In this document: one piece after another, positions 16,626 through 25,629 of the stretch
Layout: every line of letters starts with the position of its first letter
Position numbering within the stretch: the stretch's first letter is position 1
Assembly: GCA_044432725.1 (NCBI GenBank)
Contig: JAWXUL010000009.1
Coordinates: 1-64,000, forward strand
DNA length: 64,000 nt
Source of the DNA: JAWXUK01 sp044432725
GTDB taxonomy: Bacteria; Bacillota; Clostridia; Oscillospirales; Oscillospiraceae
Reading direction: 5' to 3'
Translations under genes and position numbers: made by a program
The notes under the pieces: generated by a model
What the model was told of the DNA's origin: nothing
The model's input: only the letters and a program-made list of their open reading frames with translations
Database searches by the model: none

Positions 16626-17594
16626 TTATTCACAAGGCAGAGCAAAGCCCCACTCTTTACGCAAAGCATCCATTTGTTCCAAGATGAAAATTGTGTGCTG
16701 ATGAGACATCTCCTCACACTCCAATTTTCCAGCTTTCACAGCTTTTGCCATGGCAGCTACCTCGTATTGAAAGTTTTCAAAAGGCTCTGCGATTAATTCT
16801 TCTAACAATTCGTGATGTTCATTGTACACTTCCACTCGTTCCATGCGACCAGCAGATGGAATTTTGATATATCCTTTTTCACAAGCAATGATGCCAATCT
16901 CCGGCTGCAGACAGCCCATAGAACAAGAAAGATTGGCAATCTTCCCATCTCCATAGTGCAAAATAATCCCTTCTTGCAAGTCTACCCCTGTATTGGTCAT
17001 ACTGACCACAGATTTCATCGAAGTCACATCATCCCCGAAAAACATAGAGGCAAAATTAAGAACATAACAGCCCAAATCAAGAACCGCACCCCCTGCCAAA
17101 GCAGGCTCGTAACAACGTTCTCTGGCATCAATAATGGGATAACATTTCGAAACAGAAAGCATCTTCGCCTTGCCCAAACGTTCACTTTTGATGATGTCCT
17201 GAATCTTTGATACCATGGGGAAAAATCGTGGCCACATCCCCTCTAAGACAAAGACTTTTTTCTCTTTTGCCAAAGCAAGAATCTCTTTGCCTTGTTCTCC
17301 ATTCACGGTAAAAGCTTTTTCACATAAAATATGCTTTCCTGCTTGAATGCAAAGTTTCATATGTTCATAATGATGAGAATGAGGGGTAGCGATATACACA
17401 GCTTCCACCTGATCATCTGCGAGAAGTTCCCCATAAGAACCATAAGCTTTAGGGATATTTCGCTCTTTTGCAAAGTTTTCTGCCCGTGAAAGCTCTCTGG
17501 AAGCCACAGCAATGCAAGAGACTTCCTCCACTGCATCCACAGCTTTCATAAAAGTTCCAACAATATTCCCGCAACCTAAGATACCAAATTTCAT
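16626..17594 (-). CDS. Gfo/Idh/MocA-family oxidoreductase
   Basis: 322 residues. An N-terminal Rossmann domain (GILGCGNIVGTFMKAV, about residues 3-18) binds NAD(P). The family EKAFTVN motif (Lys near residue 93, usually EKP) follows, then the C-terminal substrate domain. These enzymes oxidise or reduce sugars, inositols or trans-dihydrodiols. EKA instead of EKP and the overall pattern resemble dihydrodiol/sugar dehydrogenase-type members. It stands alone between convergent and co-directional neighbours with GGAG ahead of the ATG. Substrate cannot be assigned. Confidence 0.88.
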   Translation of the reverse strand: MKFGILGCGNIVGTFMKAVDAVEEVSCIAVASRELSRAENFAKERNIPKAYGSYGELLADDQVEAVYIATPHSHHYEHMKLCIQAGKHILCEKAFTVNGEQGKEILALAKEKKVFVLEGMWPRFFPMVSKIQDIIKSERLGKAKMLSVSKCYPIIDARERCYEPALAGGAVLDLGCYVLNFASMFFGDDVTSMKSVVSMTNTGVDLQEGIILHYGDGKIANLSCSMGCLQPEIGIIACEKGYIKIPSAGRMERVEVYNEHHELLEELIAEPFENFQYEVAAMAKAVKAGKLECEEMSHQHTIFILEQMDALRKEWGFALPCE

Positions 17595-17630
17595 ATTTCC
17601 TTCACTCCTTATACAATTTTAGAAAAAAGA

Positions 17631-17658
17631 AAAAAGGCGGCAAAAGCCACCTTTTTTT
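17631..17658 (-). terminator. Terminator of the ribosomal superoperon
   Basis: On the minus strand, AAGGTGGC/GCCGCCTT stem (one G-U pair) with a TTTT loop, followed by a T-run. It lies immediately after rplQ. Confidence 0.75.
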
Positions 17659-17659
17659 A

Positions 17660-18001
17660 TTACACTAATTGAATGATTGCCATTTCTGCTGCATCCCCAC
17701 GACGTGGGCCAATGCGAACAATACGTGTGTAACCACCTTGACGGTCAGCATATTTAGGACCGATTTCGTCAAAAAGTTTCTTCGCCACATCTTCTTTTGT
17801 GATAAAAGAAAGAGCAGAACGATAAGAAGCAAGGTTGTTATCTTTTGCAAGAGTAATCATTTTCTCAGCCAGAGGAGCAACCTCTTTCGCACGGGTTACT
17901 GTGGTTTTGATTTGACCCTCTTCTAATAGATAAGTGACCATAGCACGAAGCATGGCACGACGTTGGTCAGTTGTTTTGCCTAATTTACGTTGTTTTGACA
18001 T
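17660..18001 (-). CDS. rplQ: 50S ribosomal protein L17
   Basis: 113 residues, standard bacterial length. Starts MSKQRKLGKTTDQRRAML, the conserved L17 N-terminus. Sits at the exit tunnel in the 50S subunit. Last gene of the S10-spc-alpha superoperon, after rpoA, and directly followed by a terminator. The downstream ecfA/cobalt transport genes often found in Bacilli are absent. Confidence 0.97.
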   Translation of the reverse strand: MSKQRKLGKTTDQRRAMLRAMVTYLLEEGQIKTTVTRAKEVAPLAEKMITLAKDNNLASYRSALSFITKEDVAKKLFDEIGPKYADRQGGYTRIVRIGPRRGDAAEMAIIQLV

Positions 18002-18052
18002 TTAAATGCACTCCTTTTCACCTCATGCGAGATGTTTTAAATTCGTTCAAAG

Positions 18053-18087
18053 GGGAGTAGAAAAACTCTACTCCCGCCAGAGGAAAA
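18053..18087 (-). other. Two hairpins in the rpoA-rplQ gap
   Basis: GGGAGTAGA/TCTACTCCC (18053-18075) followed by a GAGGAA/TTCCTC hairpin. Neither is followed by a T-run on the minus strand, so they may stabilise or cleave the message between rpoA and rplQ rather than terminate it. Confidence 0.4.
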
Positions 18088-18131
18088 ATTCCTCCTCTCA
18101 AAGAGGAACGTTACATACCTTTGAGATGTAA

Positions 18132-19079
18132 TTAATTTTCTTCGTCAGCCAAAGCAAGTCCCATCATGACAAGCTTGTTGATGACTTCTTCTAAAGACTT
18201 ACGTCCTAGATTCCGTACCTTCATCATTTCTTCCTCTGTTTTAGAAATGAGATCCTCCACCGTGTTGATGTTGGCTCGTTTCAGACAGTTGAAAGAACGG
18301 ACAGACAAGTCAAGCTCTTCAATGGTCAGTTCAAGTACTTTTTCTCTTTGTGATTCTGCCTTTTCCACCACTGTGGCTCTACCGCCCATGGTTTCTGACA
18401 AATCAGTGAATAAAGTAAAGTGGTCGCTTAAAATCCTTGCACCCAAGGACACAGCATCCCTTGCTTCGATTGTCCCATTGGTCCAAACCTCTAAGGTGAG
18501 TTTATCATAATCTGTGGCATCACCCACACGGGTATTTTCCACAAAATAATTCACTCGACGCACAGGGGTATAAGAAGAATCCAAAGGAATCACACCAATG
18601 GCTGTTTGTGGTGTTTTGTTTTTGTCAGCAGGTACATAGCCTCGGCCATGAGAGAGGGTCAACTCCATATTTAAAGTTGCCCCTTCTCCCAAGGTTGCAA
18701 TGTGCAAATCAGGGGTTAATACCTCAACATCACTATCAGGAATGATGTCTCCTGCAGTCACATTACAAGGACCTGTTGCCTCGATATAAACAGTCTTTAG
18801 TCCCTCGCAAAAAAGCTTTGCTACAACGCCTTTTACATTCAGCACAATCTCTGTCACATCTTCTTTCACACCTGGAATGGTGGAAAATTCATGCTGTACA
18901 CCAGAAATTTTAATTGCTGTCACTGCCACCCCAGGGAGAGAAGACAGTAAAATGCGACGAAGAGAGTTCCCCAGAGTAATGCCATAGCCACGCTCTAGGG
19001 GCTCTACAATATACTTACCATATGACACGTCCTCAGGACGTTCAATACAGTCTATACGAGGTTTTTCAATTTCTACCAT
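18132..19079 (-). CDS. rpoA: RNA polymerase alpha subunit
   Basis: 315 residues, normal length. N-terminal assembly domain (about 1-230, with LRRILLSSLPG) and a C-terminal domain (about 245-312) with RSFNCLKRANI and RNLGRKSLEEV, which contacts UP elements and activators. Position between rpsD and rplQ is the standard alpha-operon order. Confidence 0.98.
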   Translation of the reverse strand: MVEIEKPRIDCIERPEDVSYGKYIVEPLERGYGITLGNSLRRILLSSLPGVAVTAIKISGVQHEFSTIPGVKEDVTEIVLNVKGVVAKLFCEGLKTVYIEATGPCNVTAGDIIPDSDVEVLTPDLHIATLGEGATLNMELTLSHGRGYVPADKNKTPQTAIGVIPLDSSYTPVRRVNYFVENTRVGDATDYDKLTLEVWTNGTIEARDAVSLGARILSDHFTLFTDLSETMGGRATVVEKAESQREKVLELTIEELDLSVRSFNCLKRANINTVEDLISKTEEEMMKVRNLGRKSLEEVINKLVMMGLALADEEN

Positions 19080-19164
19080 GCGATGATACCCTCCTTTTCA
19101 GCGACGATAAAATCCATCGTCTGTTTTTGCTCACCAAATAATTCGAGGGTTTTTTTCTGTTTCC

Positions 19165-19191
19165 ACGGCTGACGAACCCTACGGCAGCCGT
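19165..19191 (-). other. Hairpin in the rpsD-rpoA gap
   Basis: ACGGCTG/CAGCCGT 7-bp stem with a 13-base loop, without a T-run. It may be an RNA stability or processing element separating rpsD from rpoA. Confidence 0.35.
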
Positions 19192-19201
19192 CACTAAATT
19201 T

Positions 19202-19804
19202 TTATTTAGAGTACAGCTCAACGATTAGATGTTCTTCCACTGGGAAGTCGATATCTTCTCGTGTTGGCAAGCCAGTCACTTTCCCCACCAAAGTTTGACG
19301 ACTACGGTCAAGCCATTTTGGGGTTGTCACAGTTGGGGCATCCTCTGCTGTCAATGTTTTGAACTTTGCAGTGCTGCGGCTTTTTTCCCGTACTTCAATC
19401 ACATCGCCTTCTTTGATGAGATAAGAAGGAATGTCCACACGTTGACCATTCACGTTAAAATGTCCATGAGTCGCCAGTTGACGAGCTTCACGACGTGTGT
19501 TGGCAAAACCCATACGATAAACTACATTGTCCAAACGACGTTCAATCAGACAAAGCAAGTTTTCACCAGTTTTCCCTTGCATACGGCTTGCTTTTTCGTA
19601 ATAGCTACGGAATTGTTTTTCCATGATGCCATAGACAAATTTGACTTTTTGCTTTTCAGTCATTTGCATAGCATATTCGGATTTTTTCTTACGCATTTGC
19701 CCTTTTTCGTTGCGTTTAGTGGTTTTCTTGGCATAACCCATGGCAGAGGGTTCCAAGTTTAAAGCCTTACAACGTTTGGCAATGGGTTGCATATTTCTAG
19801 CCAT
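19202..19804 (-). CDS. rpsD: 30S ribosomal protein S4
   Basis: 200 residues. Initiates 16S rRNA folding; central S4 RNA-binding domain with RLDNVVYRMGFANTRREARQL (family block near residues 92-112). The N-terminus has a single Cys and no CxxC pairs, so it is the zinc-free form. In some Firmicutes S4 represses its own gene; no such leader is evident here since the gene is inside the operon. Confidence 0.97.
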   Translation of the reverse strand: MARNMQPIAKRCKALNLEPSAMGYAKKTTKRNEKGQMRKKKSEYAMQMTEKQKVKFVYGIMEKQFRSYYEKASRMQGKTGENLLCLIERRLDNVVYRMGFANTRREARQLATHGHFNVNGQRVDIPSYLIKEGDVIEVREKSRSTAKFKTLTAEDAPTVTTPKWLDRSRQTLVGKVTGLPTREDIDFPVEEHLIVELYSK

Positions 19805-19824
19805 CCTTTTCAGTCCTCCTTACA

Positions 19825-20226
19825 TTAGACACGGCGACGCTTTGGTGGGCGACAACCGTTATGTGGCACAGGGGTCACATCTTTGATGAGAGTTACATCA
19901 AGTCCCACAGCTTGCAAGGCACGAATTGCAGCCTCACGTCCAGCCCCTGGTCCTTTGACGAAAACTTCTACTGATTTCAAGCCATACTCCATAGCAGCTT
20001 TTGCTGCTGTTTCTGCTGCAGATTGTGCAGCAAAAGGAGTAGATTTACGAGAGCCACGGAAGCCCAATCCACCAGAGGAAGCCCAAGACAAAGCATTGCC
20101 TTGCACATCGGTGATGGTAACCATGGTGTTGTTAAAGGAGGAGCGGATATGCACAGCGCCCTTTTCCACATGCTTTTTGTCTCTGCGTTTCCGCACCACT
20201 TTCTTGCCTTTGTTACTAGCAGCCAT
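19825..20226 (-). CDS. rpsK: 30S ribosomal protein S11
   Basis: 133 residues, standard length. Contains IRSSFNNTMVTITD and the conserved C-terminus PVPHNGCRPPKRRRV. Platform protein contacting mRNA near the Shine-Dalgarno helix. Separated from rpsM by 15 bp. Confidence 0.97.
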   Translation of the reverse strand: MAASNKGKKVVRKRRDKKHVEKGAVHIRSSFNNTMVTITDVQGNALSWASSGGLGFRGSRKSTPFAAQSAAETAAKAAMEYGLKSVEVFVKGPGAGREAAIRALQAVGLDVTLIKDVTPVPHNGCRPPKRRRV

Positions 20227-20241
20227 AACTTATATCCCTCC

Positions 20242-20610
20242 TTACTTCTTCTTATTAGCGACAGTACGCTTTGGACCCTTACGAGTTCTTGCGTTTGTCT
20301 TACTACGTTGCCCACGAACAGGAAGCCCCTTACGGTGACGGATACCACGATAGCATCCAATCTCTGTGAGACGTTTGATGTCCATTGCAATGTTCCGGCG
20401 CAAATCACCTTCCACTGTATAAGAGCGAGCGATGATTTCACGGAGCTTTGATTCATGATCTTCTGTTAAATCCTTGACACGAATGTCAGGAGAAATCCCA
20501 GCCTCAGCTAAGATTTTATTGGAACTTGTGCGTCCAATCCCGTAGATATAGGTTAGACCAATTTCTACTCTTTTATCTTTTGGCAGATCGATGCCGGCAA
20601 TACGAGCCAT
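20242..20610 (-). CDS. rpsM: 30S ribosomal protein S13
   Basis: 122 residues. Starts MARIAGIDLPKDKRVEIGLTY and ends in the basic Arg/Lys-rich tail that reaches the P-site tRNA. Head protein that also bridges to L5. Follows rpmJ by 15 bp. Confidence 0.97.
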   Translation of the reverse strand: MARIAGIDLPKDKRVEIGLTYIYGIGRTSSNKILAEAGISPDIRVKDLTEDHESKLREIIARSYTVEGDLRRNIAMDIKRLTEIGCYRGIRHRKGLPVRGQRSKTNARTRKGPKRTVANKKK

Positions 20611-20625
20611 ACTATAATACCTCCA

Positions 20626-20739
20626 TTAACCTTGTCTCTGCTTGTGCTTGGGGTTTTCACAAATTACCATGACTTTACCCTTGCGTTTAATGACTTTGCA
20701 TTTTTCGCACATGGGCTTCACGGATGGTCTTACTTTCAT
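20626..20739 (-). CDS. rpmJ: 50S ribosomal protein L36
   Basis: 37 residues, reading MKVRPSVKPMCEKC at the N-terminus. Zinc-finger form: Cys11, Cys14, Cys27 and His32 are the ligands. GGAGGG lies just upstream of the ATG. Located between infA and rpsM as in other Clostridia. Confidence 0.96.
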   Translation of the reverse strand: MKVRPSVKPMCEKCKVIKRKGKVMVICENPKHKQRQG

Positions 20740-20823
20740 TGTTTTTCCCTCCTGATAGCCTAAGCGGCCTGAGACACAAGATTGTGTCTTTCTTCCTTAA
20801 TTCTTTTTCCCTTTTTACGGGTT

Positions 20824-21042
20824 TTATTTGCTTCTCCAAGTGATTCGACCACGAGTCAAATCATAGGGAGACATTTGGATTGTGACTTTATCTCCAGGAA
20901 GAATCCGAATAAAATTCATCCGTAATTTTCCAGAGATGTGTGCCAAGATGATGTGGCCGTTGCCAATATCCACATGGAAGGTAGTGTTGGGCAATGCCTC
21001 TGTCACTACACCTTCAAGTTCTATCATATCATCCTTTGCCAA
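20824..21042 (-). CDS. infA: Translation initiation factor IF-1
   Basis: 72 residues, standard length, single OB-fold (VVTEALPNTTFHVDIGNGH; MRMNFIRI-type block near residue 40). Occupies the A site during initiation. Its start overlaps the end of the KOW-protein gene by 14 bp, so the two are coupled. Confidence 0.97.
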   Translation of the reverse strand: MAKDDMIELEGVVTEALPNTTFHVDIGNGHIILAHISGKLRMNFIRILPGDKVTIQMSPYDLTRGRITWRSK

Positions 21043-21295
21043 AGGTAATTACCTCCTTCATGCTTGCCAAAAACCGACGAATTTCTTTGTCAGATTGTGG
21101 CACAGATATTTCTTGCACTGGAACAGGGGAAGAAGCGTCAATTTCTGTCACATGGCATTTCTTTTTTCGTTTGGGATTTGCGAGTCTGCGTTGTCGCCCA
21201 TTGACCAAGAAAAAGAATTCTCCTTCTTCTTGTAAGACAAAGAATAAATCTCCTTTGTCATGTCCTGCCACGGACTTTACGGTTCTCCCCTTCAT
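21029..21295 (-). CDS. KOW-domain RNA-binding protein (L14e-like)
   Basis: 88 residues. Begins MKGRTVKSVAGHDKGDLFFV, typical of the short KOW-domain protein between map and infA in Clostridia (COG2163-type). A basic stretch RQRRLANPKRKKK in the middle fits RNA binding. Overlaps map by 4 bp and infA by 14 bp. Function is not established; a ribosome-associated role is likely from sequence and position. Confidence 0.85.
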   Translation of the reverse strand: MKGRTVKSVAGHDKGDLFFVLQEEGEFFFLVNGRQRRLANPKRKKKCHVTEIDASSPVPVQEISVPQSDKEIRRFLASMKEVITFGKG

Positions 21296-22059
21296 GGCAA
21301 TCCCTCTTGGGTGATGGTCAGGATTTCCACTTCATCTTGCGTAATTAAAATGCTGTTTTCATAGTGCGCAGACAACAACCCATCTGCTGTGACCACTGTC
21401 CAACCATCGGCTAAGACATTCACTGCCTTCGTCCCCTGATTGATCATCGGCTCCACAGCCAAGGTCATTCCTGCTGACAAGCGTGGACCTCTCCCTGCCG
21501 GGCCATAGTTTTTCACCTCGGGAGGCTCATGAAGCTGTCGCCCCAATCCATGCCCCACATAGGATTCCACCACGCCATAGCCGAAGCTTTCGGCATAAGT
21601 TCCGATTGCATGGGAAATATCTCCCACTCGACATCCCTCTCTGGCAAATTTCATGCCTTCAAAAAAACTTTGTCGAGTCACTGCAATCAGTGCCTTTGCT
21701 TCTTCGCTAATGTTTCCCACAGGATAGGTGGCCGCACAGTCGCCATGAAAGCCATCGATATAAGCACCCACATCAACACTGACGATGTCCCCTTCTTCTA
21801 GCTTTCGCTTATCTGGAATACCGTGAATCACTTCTCGGTTCACTGACAAACACACTGAAGCTGGAAACCCGTGATAGTTTAAGAAGGAAGGAATCGCTCC
21901 CTTTGACTTAATAAACTTTCTTACTTCTGTATCAATGGTTTTTGTACTGACACCAGGGGCAATCATTGCGCCAGCAAGAGCTCTTGCCTCAGCAGCAATC
22001 TTTCCTGCTTTTCGCATAGCGACGATTTCATCTTTGCTTTTGATGGAAATTAGCTCCAT
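21292..22059 (-). CDS. map: Type I methionine aminopeptidase
   Basis: 255 residues. Removes N-terminal Met from nascent proteins. Metal ligands appear in order: His in NYHGFP region, Asp in VSVDVGAYIDGFHGDCAATY (two Asp), His in GHGLGRQLHEPP, Glu in VEPMIN and Glu in YENSILIT. No N-terminal zinc-finger extension. Begins 3 bp after adk stop. Confidence 0.96.
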   Translation of the reverse strand: MELISIKSKDEIVAMRKAGKIAAEARALAGAMIAPGVSTKTIDTEVRKFIKSKGAIPSFLNYHGFPASVCLSVNREVIHGIPDKRKLEEGDIVSVDVGAYIDGFHGDCAATYPVGNISEEAKALIAVTRQSFFEGMKFAREGCRVGDISHAIGTYAESFGYGVVESYVGHGLGRQLHEPPEVKNYGPAGRGPRLSAGMTLAVEPMINQGTKAVNVLADGWTVVTADGLLSAHYENSILITQDEVEILTITQEGLP

Positions 22060-22062
22060 ATA

Positions 22063-22701
22063 CTAACCCTCGATGAGTTTCAGCATAGCCGAAGTCACAG
22101 CAGAAATCTCGGGTTGGTCTTCCACCTCTTGCAAGACACCTTTTGCTTTGTAATAGTCCACCAATGGAGCAGTTTCTTCTTTGTAAACATCCAAACGACG
22201 TTGTACAGTTTCTGCACTATCGTCCTTCCGTTGAATCAAATTTCCTCCACAAGCGTCACAGACACCCTCTACTTTGGGCTTTGCAGATTCCAAATGGAAA
22301 GGCGCAGAGCAAGCTGAGCAAACTCTTCTCCCCACCATCCGTCCTACCACACGCTCATCAGGAATATTGATGGATAAAACGCAGTTTACTTCGATTCCTT
22401 GCTTTTCCATTTCTTCTGCCTGTTCAATGGTACGAGGCACACCATCTAAGATGTAACCTTTTTCACAATCAGGTTTGGAAACACGCCCAGAAAGAATACT
22501 CAAAATTAAGCTACCATCCACCAATTTCCCCGCATCCATCACTGCTTGCACTTTTTTGCCTAGATCAGAACCTGCCTGAATTTCAGCACGTAAAATGTTA
22601 CCAGTGGAAATAGTTGGGATGCCAAGTGCTTCGCTGAGAAGTGCTGATTGGGTTCCCTTACCAGAGCCAGGAGCACCCAAAAGTACGATTTTTTTACCCA
22701 T
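22063..22701 (-). CDS. adk: Adenylate kinase, zinc-LID type
   Basis: 212 residues. AMP + ATP to 2 ADP. P-loop GAPGSGKGTQ at residues 8-17, DGVPRTIEQAE for AMP binding, and a long LID with CSAC and CDAC (four cysteines binding zinc), usual for Gram-positives. Followed immediately by map; preceded by secY with an 18-bp gap. Confidence 0.97.
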   Translation of the reverse strand: MGKKIVLLGAPGSGKGTQSALLSEALGIPTISTGNILRAEIQAGSDLGKKVQAVMDAGKLVDGSLILSILSGRVSKPDCEKGYILDGVPRTIEQAEEMEKQGIEVNCVLSINIPDERVVGRMVGRRVCSACSAPFHLESAKPKVEGVCDACGGNLIQRKDDSAETVQRRLDVYKEETAPLVDYYKAKGVLQEVEDQPEISAVTSAMLKLIEG

Positions 22702-22719
22702 GTCTATCCCTCTATTCTA

Positions 22720-24087
22720 TTATTCTAAGAATCCTTTATAGTGCCGCATGAGCATTTGTGCTTCGATGGTTCGCACAGTTTCCAAAGCAACACCAACCAC
22801 GATGATGACCGAAGTACCACCAATGGCAAGGGTAGAGATATTGAAGAGATTTCCTGTGATAATGGGGAGCAAAGCAATGACTGCTAGATACAGCGCCCCA
22901 AAGGCAGTGATCTTCGACAAAACTCTGGCAATAAAATCTGCTGTTGGTTTCCCAGGTCGATACCCAGGAATAAATCCACCGTTTTTCTTCAAGTTATTTG
23001 CCACTTCAATGGGATTAAACTGCATAGTTGCATAGAAATAACTAAAGAACACAATTAAAATAAAGAAAATCAGTGCGTAAAAGAACTTTGATGTGTCAAA
23101 CAGACGCATGATAAAACCACCAAAGCCTTCAGAGTCAATGGTCCAGCCTGCAAAGGCACCTACTGTTGCGGGCAAAGTAGCAATGGTAGAAGCAAAGATA
23201 ATTGGCATAACACCACTCATGTTCACTTTCATTGGAATATGGGAAGATTGTCCCCCATAAGTTTTCCGTCCCACCACACGCTTTGCATATTGCACAGGCA
23301 AGCGACGTTCTGCATTGCTGATAAAGACAATAAACACCACAAGTGCAAGCATAGCCAGAACAATGACTGGAATGACTGCTGGATGCAAAGCATTTGCCTG
23401 CATATAAGCAATGGTTTCTGCGTCAATGTCAGCTAACACTTCCTCTGATGACTGCAATGCGTTCCAGTTAGAAACACCTGAAATCATAGTGCCGATAGAG
23501 TTAGGCAAACCAGAAATGATACCAGAAAAGAGAATAATTGAAATCCCGTTCCCTACGCCAAATTCTGTAATTTGTTCACCCAACCACATCAAAAAGGCAG
23601 AACCGGCTGTAAAAGTTAGGACTATGACAAGTCCATTCCAAAACTCAGGCGTAGAGCTTTCTTGCAAAAGCCCATTGACCCGAATCAAGGTATAATAGCC
23701 GAAGCCTTGGAGTAACGCAATGGCAACAGTTCCATACCGAGTATAGGTAGCGATTTGTTTTTTTCCATCTTCGCCACCTTCTTTTTGAAGACGCTCTAGT
23801 GCTGGAATAGCCACTGTTAATAGTTGCATGATAATGGACGAATTGATATACGGCTGAATAGACAGTGCAAACACCGTCGCCATAGAAAACGCCGAACCAC
23901 TCATAGCATTAATAAAATCTAAAATTGTACCAGATTGATACTGGAGATAACTTTGCAATGCTGCATTGTCAATCCCAGGAACAGGCACAGCTGCACCAAA
24001 ACGAAAAATCAAAAGTGCAAATACTGTAAACTGCATTTTTTTTCTTAATTCTGGTACTTTCCACGCATTGCGGAGGGTCTCGATCAA
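22720..24087 (-). CDS. secY: Protein translocase subunit SecY
   Basis: 455 residues, ten transmembrane helices forming the Sec channel. Conserved start IETLRNAWKVPELRKKM and cytoplasmic loop ending HYKGFLE. The initiation codon is TTG (24085-24087), directly abutting the rplO stop; no ATG fits the family N-terminus, and GGAGGTGG sits about 5 bases before it inside rplO. This implies coupling to rplO and damped initiation. Slightly longer than the usual ~430 residues, with an extra acidic insertion (SEEVLADIDAET) in a periplasmic loop near residue 220. Confidence 0.97.
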   Translation of the reverse strand: MIETLRNAWKVPELRKKMQFTVFALLIFRFGAAVPVPGIDNAALQSYLQYQSGTILDFINAMSGSAFSMATVFALSIQPYINSSIIMQLLTVAIPALERLQKEGGEDGKKQIATYTRYGTVAIALLQGFGYYTLIRVNGLLQESSTPEFWNGLVIVLTFTAGSAFLMWLGEQITEFGVGNGISIILFSGIISGLPNSIGTMISGVSNWNALQSSEEVLADIDAETIAYMQANALHPAVIPVIVLAMLALVVFIVFISNAERRLPVQYAKRVVGRKTYGGQSSHIPMKVNMSGVMPIIFASTIATLPATVGAFAGWTIDSEGFGGFIMRLFDTSKFFYALIFFILIVFFSYFYATMQFNPIEVANNLKKNGGFIPGYRPGKPTADFIARVLSKITAFGALYLAVIALLPIITGNLFNISTLAIGGTSVIIVVGVALETVRTIEAQMLMRHYKGFLE

Positions 24088-24528
24088 TTAGACCACCTCC
24101 ACCTTCCCACCAGCTGCCTCGATTTTTTCTTTGGCAGAAGCAGAAAAAGCAGATGCACGGACAGTTAATTTCTTTGTCAAACTTCCTGTGCCTAAAATTT
24201 TCACACCATACTCGCATTTAGACAAAACGCCTGTTTCCATTAACATACTAGCGTCAATCACAGCACCGTTCTCAAATTTTTCTAATTTTGCTACATTTAC
24301 TTCTTCCAAAGGTTTCGCAAAAATATTATTAAAGCCACGCTTTGGCAATCTACGGTGCAAAGGCATTTGTCCACCTTCGAAACCAATACGGACGCCGCCA
24401 CCTGAACGTGCTTTTTGTCCTTTATGACCACGGCCAGCTGTTTTTCCGTTGCCTGTACCTTTACCACGGCCTTTACGGAAGGCTTTTTTATTCGAGCCTG
24501 GTGCTGGAGATAATTCATGCAAATTCAT
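24088..24528 (-). CDS. rplO: 50S ribosomal protein L15
   Basis: 146 residues from ATG at 24528 (MNLHELSPAPGSNKKAF), which has AGGAGAGAATC in front; a longer frame to 24687 would overlap rpmD and is not used. Gly/Lys-rich N-terminal half (GRGKGTGNGKTAGRGHKG) wraps 23S rRNA. Confidence 0.97.
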   Translation of the reverse strand: MNLHELSPAPGSNKKAFRKGRGKGTGNGKTAGRGHKGQKARSGGGVRIGFEGGQMPLHRRLPKRGFNNIFAKPLEEVNVAKLEKFENGAVIDASMLMETGVLSKCEYGVKILGTGSLTKKLTVRASAFSASAKEKIEAAGGKVEVV

Positions 24529-24541
24529 TGATTCTCTCCTT

Positions 24542-24724
24542 TCAGTTTGTTTCGGTGACCTGTAGCAGGTAGCCGATTTTGGCGATTTTGCCACGTGTAC
24601 AAGGGTTATCAGGTTGCACAGTGGTATCCCCAATTTTACGAAGCCCAAGAGCTTCTGCTGTCGCTTTGTGCTTTGCAAGACGACCATTCAGACTTTTGCT
24701 TAATTTAATGTTTAAGTTTGCCAT
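24542..24724 (-). CDS. rpmD: 50S ribosomal protein L30
   Basis: 60 residues, standard bacterial short L30. Starts MANLNIKLSKSLNGRL and holds TVQPDNPCTRGKIAKI. 13-bp gap to rplO and to rpsE. Confidence 0.96.
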   Translation of the reverse strand: MANLNIKLSKSLNGRLAKHKATAEALGLRKIGDTTVQPDNPCTRGKIAKIGYLLQVTETN

Positions 24725-24737
24725 GTGTCGTTCCTCC

Positions 24738-25238
24738 TTAGCCCAAAATCTCGCTTACGCTCTTCCCTCGAAGTTCTGCTACTTGTTCTGGTGTACGCAA
24801 AGAACGCAAACCTTGGAAAGTGGCAGCCACAACGTTTTGTGGGTTGTTAGAACGCAAACACTTGGTGCGGATATCTTTGATGCCAGCAGCTTCCATCACA
24901 GCACGGACAGGACCACCAGCGATAACACCTGTACCAGGTGCAGCAGGTTTCATGATCACTCGGCCTGCTCCAAAGCTTCCCAAAACCTCATGAGGAATGG
25001 TAGTACCAGAGAGGGAAATTGTTACCATATTCTTCTTCGCATCTTCAATCCCTTTACGAATTGCTTCAGGTACTTCTGATGCCTTTCCCAGACCAAAGCC
25101 AACACGTCCTTTTTCATCACCCACAACCATAAGTGCAGCAAATTTAAAGATACGTCCACCTTTCACAGTCTTAGAAACACGATTCAAAAACACTAGTTTT
25201 TCGTTAAATTCACTAGGTTCTCTTTCAAATTTAGCCAT
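24738..25238 (-). CDS. rpsE: 30S ribosomal protein S5
   Basis: 166 residues. N-terminal double-stranded-RNA-binding fold (FLNRVSKTVKGGRIFKF) and C-terminal S5 domain (VIAGGPVRAVMEAAGI). Part of the decoding fidelity and mRNA helicase region. Confidence 0.97.
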   Translation of the reverse strand: MAKFEREPSEFNEKLVFLNRVSKTVKGGRIFKFAALMVVGDEKGRVGFGLGKASEVPEAIRKGIEDAKKNMVTISLSGTTIPHEVLGSFGAGRVIMKPAAPGTGVIAGGPVRAVMEAAGIKDIRTKCLRSNNPQNVVAATFQGLRSLRTPEQVAELRGKSVSEILG

Positions 25239-25255
25239 AATATTTCCTCCTCCCC

Positions 25256-25615
25256 TTAGAATTTCAGGCCGCCACTACGGGCACCCTCGGCAAGAGCCGC
25301 CACTCTGCCGTGATACACATATCCACCACGGTCAAAGACAACTTCTTCAATGCCTTTTGCTTTTGCCTTCACAGCAAGAGCTTCGCCCACTGCCTTAGAC
25401 ACTTCTGTTTTGGTACCTTTTACAACAAAATCTTTGTCGTTTGAAGACGCAGACACCAATGTGACAGCTGTTACGTCATCAATGATTTGTGCGTAAATAT
25501 TTGTGTTACTACGGAACACATTTAGACGTGGGCGGGTGGCTGTGCCAGAAATTTTGCCACGAACACGTCTATGACGGCGAAGCCGTTGGCCTCTTGTATC
25601 AGGTCTTTTTATCAT
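25256..25615 (-). CDS. rplR: 50S ribosomal protein L18
   Basis: 119 residues. Binds 5S rRNA; RLRRHRRVRGKISGTATRPRL-type basic start (residues 11-31) and the C-terminal FDRGGYVYHGRVAALAEGAR block. Confidence 0.97.
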   Translation of the reverse strand: MIKRPDTRGQRLRRHRRVRGKISGTATRPRLNVFRSNTNIYAQIIDDVTAVTLVSASSNDKDFVVKGTKTEVSKAVGEALAVKAKAKGIEEVVFDRGGYVYHGRVAALAEGARSGGLKF

Positions 25616-25629
25616 CTTAGCACACCTCC